Assembly (NCBI RefSeq): GCF_003997495.1
Contig: NZ_RZRU01000001.1
Location: 186,001 to 250,000, forward strand
Reading direction: 5' to 3'
DNA from: Mesorhizobium sp. M7A.F.Ca.US.008.03.1.1
Lineage (GTDB): Bacteria > Pseudomonadota > Alphaproteobacteria > Rhizobiales > Rhizobiaceae
Length of the DNA stretch: 64,000 nucleotides
Both the position numbers and the translations under genes were made by a program. Positions within the stretch are counted from its first letter, which is position 1. Each line of letters opens with the position of its first letter. Shown one piece after another: positions 51,356 through 60,598 of this stretch. The notes under the pieces are model-generated. The model did no database searches. It was not told the DNA's origin and worked only from the letters and a program-made list of their open reading frames with translations.

Positions 51356-54300
51356 ATCTGCGGCGGACATGAGAATTTCTTGAACATCTGGAGATTGTAG
51401 GGGTTCTCGACGCTGGCAGCCTTGAGTTCGAAATCGGCCCACATTCCCTTCGTGCCCAGGCGCAGGCTGTAGACATCTGACAGCGACGTGCCGGCGAAAC
51501 GGCCGTTGCGCAGCATCCGCAGCCACGCCCAGCTCCCGGTCTCGTTGAGCATGATTTCGGGCGAACCGTCGATCGGCTGGAAGGCGAGCGAAATGACCCC
51601 GGTGCCGTCCTTGCCCGGCCACGTCATCGGTTGCGGCCGCGTCGCATTGTTGAAATAGACGAGGGTCTGGCCATCGAGATTGAGCGTCACGCGCGTGACG
51701 TTCGGAGACAGGTCCTTCGGTTCGAGCGTGAAGCTCATTACCGGTCCGGTACCACCGGGAAAGAGATCGTCGCGGATATGCCTGGCCTGCTCGAACGCCG
51801 CCAGCGCCGACGGATCGAGGCCGAAATCGGCGCGCCATTTCCACGGCTGGCTGGTGGTGTCGACATAGTTGATCAAATGGTCGTTGATGAAACCGTCGAT
51901 CAGCCCGGCCGGTCCGAACAGGCGGGCGAAATCACGCACATTGACGTCGACCGCGCTGTCGGCGCTGAATGGATAGCGGTCGTTCAGCGCCGCCTGGCAG
52001 AACGGCAGTATGTCCGCGCGCCAGATGGCGTTGAGCTCCGAAGTGACCGCCTTCTGCGTCAAATTGCTGGTGTCGCCGGCAATGCCGCTAAGCCAGACGT
52101 TGATAGGGTCGGGCAGGATCTGCGCTTGCCTGGCGACCGCGCCCGTCAGCTCGGCAAGGCCGCCCTGCTTCTTGATGGCATCCTGCGGATTGGGGTTGGC
52201 GGTGACCGTCTGCAGCACGTTCGACAGCGCGGTCAGCGCGACAACGGCGGCATCGAGCGCCGGCGACTGGCCGTCGACCTCGGCAATGGTGCTCTTCAGC
52301 GGTTTGAAATGTTCGGCCACCAGATTGCCGGTCAGGTCCACCTCGGTGGCCGAGCCGGCGCGGGGCAGCAGTTTCGCACCGCTTGTCGCCAGCTTGCCGA
52401 GTTTTCCCAGCTTGCCGAGCAGTTTCGAGGCGCCCTTGGCCGCTGCCTTGTTGTCGGCGGGCGCGTCGTCGGAACGCGTCAGTTCGGTCTCCTGAACGAC
52501 TGCGGTCAAGAGCCGCTTCAGCGCTGAATCCGCACTCGAGAGATCCTTCAGGTTTTCGCTGGCGACATTGAGATCGGTCAAGGGCGCGAGCCGCATGTCG
52601 CGCAGGAAGCTGTCCCATTGCGCGATGTAGTCGTCATAGTAGAGTTTTAGAATATCCTCGGACAGCGCCGAGACCGAGGTCTCGGAATTCTCCGAGCAAC
52701 CGCCGGCGAAAACCGCGCGATCGAGCGCTGCCTGGGCGGCGACATCGTCGATGCGGTCGAGAATGGCGTCGTGGAAGCCGGCATAGGTGAAGGCTCCGGA
52801 AATGCCGACGCGAAGCGTCTTGTCGGAGCGCCGCGCAAACACCTTGCCGCCATTGGGGCCGGCGAAATTGGCGGGGATCCACTCCTTGAGCCCGGCCACC
52901 TCAGGATCGGCCAGCAGCTGCTTGTAGGCACGTGCCGGCAACGAGATCGTGCACACCGTTTTCAGCGCTTCGGCGACCAGCGCCTGGTCGGGCGCGACGT
53001 AGCTTTCGTCGACCGCCATGCGGCGGATGGCGGCAAGCTGATGCTCTTCGGCATCGGCGGTCGGAAAGGGTGCCGCGGCCGCGAATTCCGGCAGGCTGTT
53101 CACCCACCAGTTCTGGGCGAAATCGGGGTCCATCTGCGACAGGCCCGTCATCATGCGATAGGTCTTCAATGCGCCGAGCATGAAATCCGGATCGCGGATC
53201 TGCCGCCACATGGTCGCCTCGAGCAGCGCCACCATGCGCGGCTCAAGCACGTTGCGGAGCGCATGGTCGTAGGTGTCGGTCTGTGCCCGCACCAGTTCGG
53301 CCGAGGCCGACGGCCCGAGCAGATCCTGGGGCGCGCCCGGCGGTGCTGTCCGGGCATTCGCGACCGCATCCATCGCCTCGAGCGCGCCGTCTATGGCCGG
53401 CTGCTGCACCGATGCCGGATTTGCGGCAGTTGCGGTCAGCGGGGTTTGCAGCGCTTCGAACTGGCTTGCCTGCGCCGTGATCGCGTTGCGGTTGTCGAAA
53501 TAGGACCAGGTGAACAGCCCGCCCGCCAGCAAGGCGGCCGCAGCACAAGCGGCCGCGGCACCGCGCCAGATCCAGGCGCGGCGGCGCTGCGCCAGCGGGT
53601 CGAAGGTGCCGAGGCCGGCTTCCCTGAAGATGACGTCGGTGAGCAGGTTCTTCAGGAAGAAGCTGCGTTTCTCGACCCTTTGCGCGGGCAGGGCCCGCCG
53701 CGGCGGCAGGCCGAAGGACGACGACAGCGCCGCGGTCAGCCGGTCGATGGGGGCCCCTTCCTGCGTCGCCGATGTCAGATAGAGGCCGCGCAGCCAGGCG
53801 GCTTCTTCATACCGGCTTTCGCCGAACATCGCCTCGACCAGCACCTGGATCGGTTCGGACAGGCTGGACAGCTGGGCAGGGAACCTGAAGATCTCGGCGC
53901 GGGCGGCGAGCTTGTCTTCGTCCTCCAGGCGCGGCACCAGTCGCCGCTCCAACTCCGTCGCCAGCGTCGAAATTTCGCGTTCGATGGTCTTGGCATCGAC
54001 ACGCGCATCCAGCGCGAAGGTCGTTCCCCAGACCTGTTCGCGCGAGGCGGTCGACAAGCCGCCGAAGAAGGCCTCGAACCCCTTGATCAGGTCGGCCTTG
54101 GTCAGCATGAGATAGACCGGGAGGCGGATTTCGAGCCGGTCGTTGAGCTCGGCCAGCCGGCGGCGGATCTTGCGGCCGTGTGCCTTGATTGCTTCGTCCC
54201 CCTCCGAAAGCACGTCGATCGAAAGCGCGACGATCACGCCATTGAGCGCGCGGCGGCCGCGATGCTTCTTCAAAAGGTCGAGGAAGCCCAGCCATTCCGC

Positions 54301-54888
54301 CGCGTCGACATCGGGCTGGCTCTCCTGCTGGACATAGCGGCCGGCAGTGTCGATCAGAACCGCGCTTTCAGAAAAGAACCAGTCGCAGTTGCGCGTGCCG
54401 CCGACGCCTTGTAGATCGTCGGTGAGGTCGATCGGAAAGTTCAGGCCGGACTGGCGCAAGGCGGTGGTCTTGCCGGTGGCCGGCGGCCCGACGATCACGT
54501 ACCACGGCATCTCGCGCAGGAACTTGCGCCCGCCGAGTTTGCGACGCTTCAGTTCGGCCATCACCTCGGCGAATTTGGCCCCCACGGCCGCGACGTTCTC
54601 TTCACCAGGCCCGAGGGGCTTCTCCGCAACTGGCGCGGCGATCTCGGCGACGAACATGCGGTTGGCGCGGATCGCCCGGCGTTGGGCGACGATCAGCCAG
54701 ATCAGCCAGAAGATGATCAGCCCCGCGATCATGGCAATGCGCACATTGTCGGAATCGAAGGGCGAATAGGGGCCGACCCTGACGATCGGACCGAACACCC
54801 AGATGACCAGCGACAGCAGCGTGATGCCGATCAGCGTCCACAGCCAGCGCGACGTCAGGACCGCCCAGAGGAAGCGCAGGATGAACAT
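51352..54888 (-). CDS. tssM: TssM (IcmF/ImcF), copy in the core operon
   Basis: A 1178-aa TssM with two N-terminal helices (about 14-35 and 52-68), a complete Walker A GPPATGKTT at 134-142 and DTAGRYVQQE, a third helix (AAAACAAAALLAGGLFTWSY) and a large periplasmic part ending in the usual beta domain (MSFTLEPKDLSPNVTRVTLN). It starts 1 bp after TssL stops. It differs clearly in sequence from the TssM at 36931-40494. Confidence 0.94.
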   Translation of the reverse strand: MFILRFLWAVLTSRWLWTLIGITLLSLVIWVFGPIVRVGPYSPFDSDNVRIAMIAGLIIFWLIWLIVAQRRAIRANRMFVAEIAAPVAEKPLGPGEENVAAVGAKFAEVMAELKRRKLGGRKFLREMPWYVIVGPPATGKTTALRQSGLNFPIDLTDDLQGVGGTRNCDWFFSESAVLIDTAGRYVQQESQPDVDAAEWLGFLDLLKKHRGRRALNGVIVALSIDVLSEGDEAIKAHGRKIRRRLAELNDRLEIRLPVYLMLTKADLIKGFEAFFGGLSTASREQVWGTTFALDARVDAKTIEREISTLATELERRLVPRLEDEDKLAARAEIFRFPAQLSSLSEPIQVLVEAMFGESRYEEAAWLRGLYLTSATQEGAPIDRLTAALSSSFGLPPRRALPAQRVEKRSFFLKNLLTDVIFREAGLGTFDPLAQRRRAWIWRGAAAACAAAALLAGGLFTWSYFDNRNAITAQASQFEALQTPLTATAANPASVQQPAIDGALEAMDAVANARTAPPGAPQDLLGPSASAELVRAQTDTYDHALRNVLEPRMVALLEATMWRQIRDPDFMLGALKTYRMMTGLSQMDPDFAQNWWVNSLPEFAAAAPFPTADAEEHQLAAIRRMAVDESYVAPDQALVAEALKTVCTISLPARAYKQLLADPEVAGLKEWIPANFAGPNGGKVFARRSDKTLRVGISGAFTYAGFHDAILDRIDDVAAQAALDRAVFAGGCSENSETSVSALSEDILKLYYDDYIAQWDSFLRDMRLAPLTDLNVASENLKDLSSADSALKRLLTAVVQETELTRSDDAPADNKAAAKGASKLLGKLGKLGKLATSGAKLLPRAGSATEVDLTGNLVAEHFKPLKSTIAEVDGQSPALDAAVVALTALSNVLQTVTANPNPQDAIKKQGGLAELTGAVARQAQILPDPINVWLSGIAGDTSNLTQKAVTSELNAIWRADILPFCQAALNDRYPFSADSAVDVNVRDFARLFGPAGLIDGFINDHLINYVDTTSQPWKWRADFGLDPSALAAFEQARHIRDDLFPGGTGPVMSFTLEPKDLSPNVTRVTLNLDGQTLVYFNNATRPQPMTWPGKDGTGVISLAFQPIDGSPEIMLNETGSWAWLRMLRNGRFAGTSLSDVYSLRLGTKGMWADFELKAASVENPYNLQMFKKFSCPPQI

Positions 54889-54889
54889 C

Positions 54890-56212
54890 TCACAGCCTCT
54901 TTTCGACGAGCACCTCGACGCGGCGGTTCAAGGCTCGCCCCTCGCGCGTGCTGTCGCTGGCCACCGGATCGGTGGCCGCGCGGCCCTCGGAATGGACGCG
55001 GTCCTGCGGCACGCCGTTCTGCACCAGCATGTCGGCGATCGTCTGGGCGCGCGCCTCCGACAGCCGCTGGTTGGTCGACAGCGGATTTGTCTTTTGCAGG
55101 GGAACGCCGTCCGTATGACCGATCACCGTGATGTTCCCGATCAGCTCCTGATTGGCCAGGATCACTTTGGCGATCGAAGCAATCAGGGGCTCGAAGCCGT
55201 CGCTCAGTTGCGGCCGCGACGACTGGAACAGTTCGGGATTGGAGGCCTGGATGATCAGCTTGGCCAGCGAGACGCTCTCGGTACCGCTGAGCGCGGATTT
55301 GAGGTCGGCCGGTGCCCCGGCCTGGAATTCCGGCAACAGCGCAAAATCCACTCTTTCCGGCGGCGGGGCGTCGACCTTGGGCGAGGTCCGGCTGATGTCG
55401 CCGCGTTCAGGCGGCGGCAGCGCGCGCACAAGGGCCGAAAGCTCGACCGCCTGGCTGCTCAGCCCCATCGACAGCCCGATATGGATGGCCGTGGCGACAA
55501 CCGCCGCGCCGAGCGCCATCACCCAGATCGGCACGATGAAGCGCTGCGGCTCGTCGGATGCGATGACGCCCTTCCAGTTTGGCGACAGCGGCGCGCCCTC
55601 GGCGTCGGCATCGCGCAGGAAACGTGCCGCCGCCACGCGAACGGCGTTGAGCGAGCGGTCGCCTGAGCGGCCGGGCACGCGATATTTGCCGCGGAAGCCG
55701 AGCGCCATGCAATCATACTGCAGTTCCAGCAATTCGCGATCGCGGTTGGGATGGCGTTCGAGTTCGTCGAGACGCGTGAAGAACTGCGTGCCGGCATCGA
55801 CATCGCCGCGCAGCATGACCACAAGCGGCTGCCGCGGCCAGGCGCTGGCCCCGCCCCAGGGCGTGTTCAGGGCGAGATCGTCGAGCAACGCCGCCACCAC
55901 CCAGGCTGCCTGGTCGGCACGGTCCATCGAGGAGCCGGTCGCCATCGCCGTGTCGCGTGCCCGAACCAGTTCTTCGAGCAATCGGGTGCGCAACGCTTCC
56001 GGGTTCTCCGGCGCCAGCGCGCTTTCAAGCTCGGGCGCGAATTCGAGCAGTGGCGCGAATGCGTTGACGAGCGCGTTCGGGTGGGTGCGAGACCGCTTCA
56101 TCGCCGCGCCCGGCAGCAGCGGTGCCATCGGCCGTGGCGTCGGCGCGCCGGTCAGCCTTATGCGGGTGCGTTCGCGATCCTCCGACAGTCCGAAAGGATC
56201 ATCGCGGCTCAT
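54890..56212 (-). CDS. tssL: TssL (DotU) with OmpA domain, copy in the core operon
   Basis: A 440-aa evolved TssL: short N-terminal tail, DotU domain (NALVNAFAPLLEFAPELESA, LELQYDCMALGFRGKYRVPG), a membrane helix (FIVPIWVMALGAAVVATAIH), then an OmpA domain (NPELFQSSRPQLSDGFEPLI, VIGHTDGVPLQKTNPLSTNQ) ending NRRVEVLVEKRL. Two ATGs are adjacent (56215, 56212). The TssK stop is two bases upstream. Confidence 0.94.
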   Translation of the reverse strand: MSRDDPFGLSEDRERTRIRLTGAPTPRPMAPLLPGAAMKRSRTHPNALVNAFAPLLEFAPELESALAPENPEALRTRLLEELVRARDTAMATGSSMDRADQAAWVVAALLDDLALNTPWGGASAWPRQPLVVMLRGDVDAGTQFFTRLDELERHPNRDRELLELQYDCMALGFRGKYRVPGRSGDRSLNAVRVAAARFLRDADAEGAPLSPNWKGVIASDEPQRFIVPIWVMALGAAVVATAIHIGLSMGLSSQAVELSALVRALPPPERGDISRTSPKVDAPPPERVDFALLPEFQAGAPADLKSALSGTESVSLAKLIIQASNPELFQSSRPQLSDGFEPLIASIAKVILANQELIGNITVIGHTDGVPLQKTNPLSTNQRLSEARAQTIADMLVQNGVPQDRVHSEGRAATDPVASDSTREGRALNRRVEVLVEKRL

Positions 56213-56216
56213 CATC

Positions 56217-57551
56217 TCACCTGTTCACCGAGTAGCAGTCCACCTGCGGCTCGCTTGGCAACACGCCCGAAACGCCGATGACGAAGCCGGGGGCATCGAG
56301 CAGCGACGCCCAGTGCTCGCTCTTCTGGTCCAGCTCGAGGCATAGCCGATCGCCGTCGTAAGGGATCTCTCGCGGTTGGGAATGAAGCGGCTTCAGCGGA
56401 ATGCCGGGCAAACGCGATTTCCACAGGCCCTCGAACTGGTCGGCCGAGCCGACAGTCGCCTGATTGACGAAGATCTTGCGCAGCGCGTCTTCCGACAGCT
56501 CCGAACCGACGCGGATGACGATGCGGCTGGCCACCAGCAGCTTCGGGTTGTCGATGCGGATCTTCCACACATTGGTCGAATGCCGCATGACCGGCAGCGC
56601 CCGCGATTTCGGCTCGATGTAGCGCAGGCTGAGGATGAGCGAGCGTAGCGCATCCGCCAGCGCCATGTAGGCGGGGCCGGGCGCCATGTGATCGTAAGCC
56701 GGCAACTCACCCAGCCGCCGCGCGCTCGATCCGTAGGTCGCCATCGAACCGGCGAGCCCGGCAAGTTCCAGGTAAAGCTCGGCCGGATGGAAGACATCCT
56801 GCGCCAGCATGTGGGCCAGCCGCGGCCGCGCCGCATTGGCGAGGTTGAGCATCAGCAAATCTTCGACGCTGCGCCCCGGTCCGCCCATCACCATCTTGCC
56901 ATGCGCCTCGGCGATCTGGTCGAGGCCGGTGACGACTTCCAGCAGCAATTGCCGATACCAGGCCACCGCGCCGGTTACCAGCGTCGGCGGCAGGAAGGTC
57001 TCGTCCAGCGAGACGCCGCCATCGGCTCGCACCCCCTTGAGGTCGGCGATCGGCAAGGCGGTGTAGCCACCGACCGACTTGCCGGGTGCCAGCAGCAGCG
57101 CCTGCGGGCGGGCGATTTCAATTTCTTCAGGGTCTGAGCCGCCCTGGACGGCGTCACGCACCGAGACGATCCGCCCGTGATAGCGGGCTCCCGAGGCGGC
57201 GGCGTGTGCCGGATCGAAGCCGACACCGCCGGGCGGCTCGAGCGGCAAGGCGACCAGCACCGGTCCGGCGGCCGTGTCCGGGGTGACCGGTAACGGTCGC
57301 GGCGCGTCCATCATCTCGGGAATGGCGAAAGGTGTCCCGTCCGGGAAGATGCCCCGTGCCGACAGGATGGCGACCTGGCCGGCGTCGAGCAACGCCTGGT
57401 CCAGCGTCAGCTGTTGGAAGCCGAACGTATGCAACTGCCCGGCCTGCAACGCGCCGCGCACCGTCGCCTCGAAAAAGCGATCCTGCTGCTGGAAATGCTG
57501 GGTCCGCAGGAAAAGTCCTTCGGACCACAGCACCCTGTTTGCATCGCTCAT
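56217..57551 (-). CDS. tssK: TssK baseplate protein
   Basis: A 444-aa TssK: the start VLWSEGLFLRTQHFQQQDRF is the standard signature, with FGFQQLTLDQALLDAGQVAI and AAVPMELALPPLEPKSRALPV-style RYIEPKSRALPVMRHSTNVW later. TssK links the baseplate to the TssLM membrane complex. Lies between tssJ and tssL. Confidence 0.95.
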   Translation of the reverse strand: MSDANRVLWSEGLFLRTQHFQQQDRFFEATVRGALQAGQLHTFGFQQLTLDQALLDAGQVAILSARGIFPDGTPFAIPEMMDAPRPLPVTPDTAAGPVLVALPLEPPGGVGFDPAHAAASGARYHGRIVSVRDAVQGGSDPEEIEIARPQALLLAPGKSVGGYTALPIADLKGVRADGGVSLDETFLPPTLVTGAVAWYRQLLLEVVTGLDQIAEAHGKMVMGGPGRSVEDLLMLNLANAARPRLAHMLAQDVFHPAELYLELAGLAGSMATYGSSARRLGELPAYDHMAPGPAYMALADALRSLILSLRYIEPKSRALPVMRHSTNVWKIRIDNPKLLVASRIVIRVGSELSEDALRKIFVNQATVGSADQFEGLWKSRLPGIPLKPLHSQPREIPYDGDRLCLELDQKSEHWASLLDAPGFVIGVSGVLPSEPQVDCYSVNR

Positions 57552-57590
57552 GCCGCTACTCTCTGCATGGAGCTTCCCTTATCTTGGCCG

Positions 57591-58043
57591 CTAGGCGGAA
57601 ATGCCACCACTGCCAAGCGTGACGTTGATGGTAAATTGTGATCCCGCCGACACTGATTTGGTTGTCCGCCAGTTCCGGCCGCCGGGTTCGCGGATAAGTG
57701 CAACAAAGCCCAGCGCCGTCGCGTCCGGCTCGACCGTGATGGTCTTGGACGCGGTCTTGCCCGGCCCGACGGCAATCTGGTCCGATCCGATGAGGTCGCC
57801 CGCGAGTGCCGTGCCGGCATCCCCCTGCAGCGCAAAATAATCTGCGGAATTGAATTTCCCGGTGCTTTTCAGCCGCATCACGAGGACTGTAACTGGCCGG
57901 TCGCCCCCACCTGGTCCCGGGTTCATGCCGGCTCCGCCGGTCAGTTTCACGGTGACCACGGATGGTTTTGGCGGACCGCTCTGGCAAGCCGCAAGCAGTC
58001 CGGTCGCGCCCAGGGCAACGACAAATTCGCGTCGGTCGATCAT
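57591..58043 (-). CDS. tssJ: TssJ outer-membrane lipoprotein with Tat-like signal
   Basis: A 150-aa lipoprotein. The signal MIDRREFVVALGATGLLAAC has a lipobox LLAAC (Cys20) and a twin Arg (4-5) followed by EFV, as in Tat signals. The body is a beta-sandwich (VVTVKLTGGAGMNPGPGGGD, RPVTVLVMRLKSTGKFNSAD, YFALQGD) of the TssJ type. It should hold the TssM C-terminus at the outer membrane. Only one TssJ is seen for two TssM copies. Confidence 0.88.
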   Translation of the reverse strand: MIDRREFVVALGATGLLAACQSGPPKPSVVTVKLTGGAGMNPGPGGGDRPVTVLVMRLKSTGKFNSADYFALQGDAGTALAGDLIGSDQIAVGPGKTASKTITVEPDATALGFVALIREPGGRNWRTTKSVSAGSQFTINVTLGSGGISA

Positions 58044-58046
58044 GTC

Positions 58047-59516
58047 TCACTCCTCCTCATATGCATCCCGAAAATCAGCGCCGATTTCGCCAAGGAAGCT
58101 TTTCTCGGCGCTCTCGGCAATTTCACGATGGCGTTTCTGGTAAAGCTCCCACAGCTTGGCGCCGCGCCCGCCCGCAAGCAGGTTGCCGAGCGCCGAATTC
58201 GACTTCAGCTCCTGCTCGATCGCCGCCGGCTCAAAACGGTCGACCATACGTCGCAAAGCGGCCTGCACGCCGCGCCAGGCGCGCACGTGGTGTTGCGCGA
58301 GATCGCGAACCGCGTCGGCGATTGACGCTTCGCCGGCGAGAAATCCGGGGCTGCGCTCGGCGATAAGCGTGACGATGGCGTCGTCGACCGTCGGCAGGAA
58401 CTTGAGCGGATTGACTTCGGATGCCCCGACCATGGTCTGGGCGACGCGGGCGTTGCCCTTTTCCTCGGCCCGCTTGCGAAGAAGCTGCATCAGGCCTTCC
58501 ATCATCAGGCGGTATTCGCGGCCGAATTTCTCCATTTCTGCGACGCTGTCGCGTCCGGGGAAATCGGCTTCCTCGACGCCCATGCCGCGCAGGAATGCGG
58601 AGCGAAGCGCCATGTCCCCCAGTTGCGCCGCTTGCGGCAGGCGGGCAGGTTTTGCGGCAGCGCCCGTCCGCGCTGCGGCGCCTGCTGCCTGCACAGGCAG
58701 ATCCCAGGGATTGGCGGATTGCGGTCGTGAGGCGATGCGCTCATGCTGTCCGTTCGAGCCGACGCCGTTTGCCGAACTTGGAGCGGCCGCTGGTCCGAAA
58801 CCAAAGTCATCATTGAATTCGAACGGCTTTCCGGCGGCGGGTTCAGTTGGGCGGTTAAGAGAGGGCACAGGGTCTATGCTGAACGGATCCGCGAAGCTTG
58901 CCGCACTGCCAGTTTCGGGATGAGGATCAACGCCCGTCGAACCAGGCGTCGAAACCGGATCGAGGCTGAACGGGTCATCGAAAGCAGGCGAGCTGCGCTG
59001 ACTGGAAGCAGCACGCTCGAACGCGCCAGCAACCGGCTGCTCGAACGGGTTGGGCAGATCGGCCGGTCGTGGCCGTCGCGGCTCTTCCTCGACCTTGGCG
59101 GAAAAGAAGTCGTCACCGCCGATGCTTATCGGCCCCCGCGATGCCTGCGGCAGGCGTTCGGGAACCGGCTGGCTGGCTGCTGCCGGTGCCTGGGCGGTTG
59201 GCGTCTGCAGTTCGACATGGACGACATAGTCGCCAAGCCTCAACCGCATGCCGCTTTGAAGGCGCGTCGACTGGCCGGCACCGAGCGGGCTGTCGGAGTC
59301 GTTTATGTACAGTCCGCTGCTCGACGTGTCGGTGACGAAGTAGCCGTCTCGCCCGCCCGTGATCCTGCAATGGGCGCGGGAAACGAACATGTCAGGATCG
59401 TTGATCTGCCAGCCTGCGTCGGCGCTGCGGCCGATCACCAGCTCGCCTTCGTCCAGCCGGGTCTGCCGTACCGCCTGGGTGCGTGGCCCTTGCTCCAGCG
59501 TCAGCAGCAGGCTCAT
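58047..59516 (-). CDS. tagH: FHA-domain protein TagH, copy in the core operon
   Basis: A 489-aa protein with N-terminal FHA (LVIGRSADAGWQINDPDMFV, SRAHCRITG, DTSSSGLYINDS), a long Pro/Ser/Asp-rich middle with repeated DDPFSLDPV-like units, and the C-terminal TagH domain (NPLKFLPTVDDAIVTLIAER, LAQHHVRAWRGVQAALRRMV). ATG 59516 overlaps the tssG stop (ATGC...TGA, 4 bp). Second FHA protein in the window. Confidence 0.92.
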   Translation of the reverse strand: MSLLLTLEQGPRTQAVRQTRLDEGELVIGRSADAGWQINDPDMFVSRAHCRITGGRDGYFVTDTSSSGLYINDSDSPLGAGQSTRLQSGMRLRLGDYVVHVELQTPTAQAPAAASQPVPERLPQASRGPISIGGDDFFSAKVEEEPRRPRPADLPNPFEQPVAGAFERAASSQRSSPAFDDPFSLDPVSTPGSTGVDPHPETGSAASFADPFSIDPVPSLNRPTEPAAGKPFEFNDDFGFGPAAAPSSANGVGSNGQHERIASRPQSANPWDLPVQAAGAAARTGAAAKPARLPQAAQLGDMALRSAFLRGMGVEEADFPGRDSVAEMEKFGREYRLMMEGLMQLLRKRAEEKGNARVAQTMVGASEVNPLKFLPTVDDAIVTLIAERSPGFLAGEASIADAVRDLAQHHVRAWRGVQAALRRMVDRFEPAAIEQELKSNSALGNLLAGGRGAKLWELYQKRHREIAESAEKSFLGEIGADFRDAYEEE

Positions 59517-60598
59517 GCCGCGACCCCCGCCATTTCCGGCCGCCATCCGACAATTGTCCGCAGCCGCAGATCGTCAGCATCGCCCCTTTCGGCGGGCCGC
59601 GCAAGCCAGGCGGTCCGGCCGAGCTGGACCGCGCCGATACGCGGCGGCGGCACGGCTTCGCGCGCCAGCACGATGCGCAGGTCGACGTCGAGCGTCTCCC
59701 CGACCATGTCGCGAACGGCCTGCTTGAACAGTTTGAGGCGCGAACCTCCCGGCAGGAACGCCTTGAACTCGTCGAAGCCGAGAGGGCCGACGCGCAGCTC
59801 GATCCTGCTTTGGCGGTTGAACACGCGCGGGCCGATCGTCGCTCCCCGGCCTAGCCCCGTATAGGCTTTCGCGAGGCGCGTCTGCAGCATGGTCGGAATG
59901 GTTATCCAGGCGGCGATGAATTCCTTGATTTGAACCGGCACCCTGAAGGCTTCCGCCAGGAACAGAGTCAGCCGTTCCGGACCATCGATCTGACTGGCGA
60001 GCGAAGCGGCTTGCCGAAGCTTGACAGTGTCGAGATCAGGATTCTGGGTTCCGGGAAGCCCGATACCCGCCATCGCTTCAAGCATGGCGCGAACGCGACC
60101 GCCGACCGCGCGCTCGACCTGAACCGCCGGATGCGCATCCGCCCAGGCGCGGTAGTAGAGGGCCATCATGCGGTGCTGAAGGATGTTGACGAAGTCCACG
60201 AAGGTGGTGTCGCTGGTCTGCTGTGAATCGGCGCCCGCGAACCACCGCTGCGACAGGCGGTCGAGCACCCAGCGCGTCAGATGCAGCGGCATTGGCCCCT
60301 CGGGTCCCAACAGACCGAGATTTGCAACCGTGACCCGGGCCGGTGCCTTGTCGCTGGCCTCGCGAAATTGCACCAGGTCCCGCGCGGAAAAGGCCAGCCG
60401 CACATGCTGGCCGAGCCTTGCCGGCTCGCGGTCGGGGCTTCCGGAATGGCCGAACAGGCGGCTCCGCTGTTCGAGACGGCGCAGCAGTTCAAAAAAGTCG
60501 AATCCTTCAGACAGACCTGCGGCCCGGTCCGGGCCGGCCTTGTCCAGATCAGGCGTCTTGTCTAGATCAGGTAGCGATTGCCGGGCGTCATCGGCCAT
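59513..60598 (-). CDS. tssG: TssG baseplate protein
   Basis: A 361-aa TssG: EGFDFFELLRRLEQRSRLFG, LAFSARDLVQFREA, LGLLGPEGPMPLHLTRWVLD and FADLFHHRMLALFYRAW-like FVNILQHRMMALYYRAWADA. It starts at ATG 60598 with a GGAGG and overlaps the end of tssF by 37 bp. The short N-terminal repeat PDLDKTPDLDKAGPD is unusual. Confidence 0.94.
   Translation of the reverse strand: MADDARQSLPDLDKTPDLDKAGPDRAAGLSEGFDFFELLRRLEQRSRLFGHSGSPDREPARLGQHVRLAFSARDLVQFREASDKAPARVTVANLGLLGPEGPMPLHLTRWVLDRLSQRWFAGADSQQTSDTTFVDFVNILQHRMMALYYRAWADAHPAVQVERAVGGRVRAMLEAMAGIGLPGTQNPDLDTVKLRQAASLASQIDGPERLTLFLAEAFRVPVQIKEFIAAWITIPTMLQTRLAKAYTGLGRGATIGPRVFNRQSRIELRVGPLGFDEFKAFLPGGSRLKLFKQAVRDMVGETLDVDLRIVLAREAVPPPRIGAVQLGRTAWLARPAERGDADDLRLRTIVGWRPEMAGVAA

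Noticed and set aside
52771..54414. Plus-strand 547-aa frame inside the second tssM
   Set aside because: Antisense shadow with Arg/Gly-rich low-complexity sequence and no family match.
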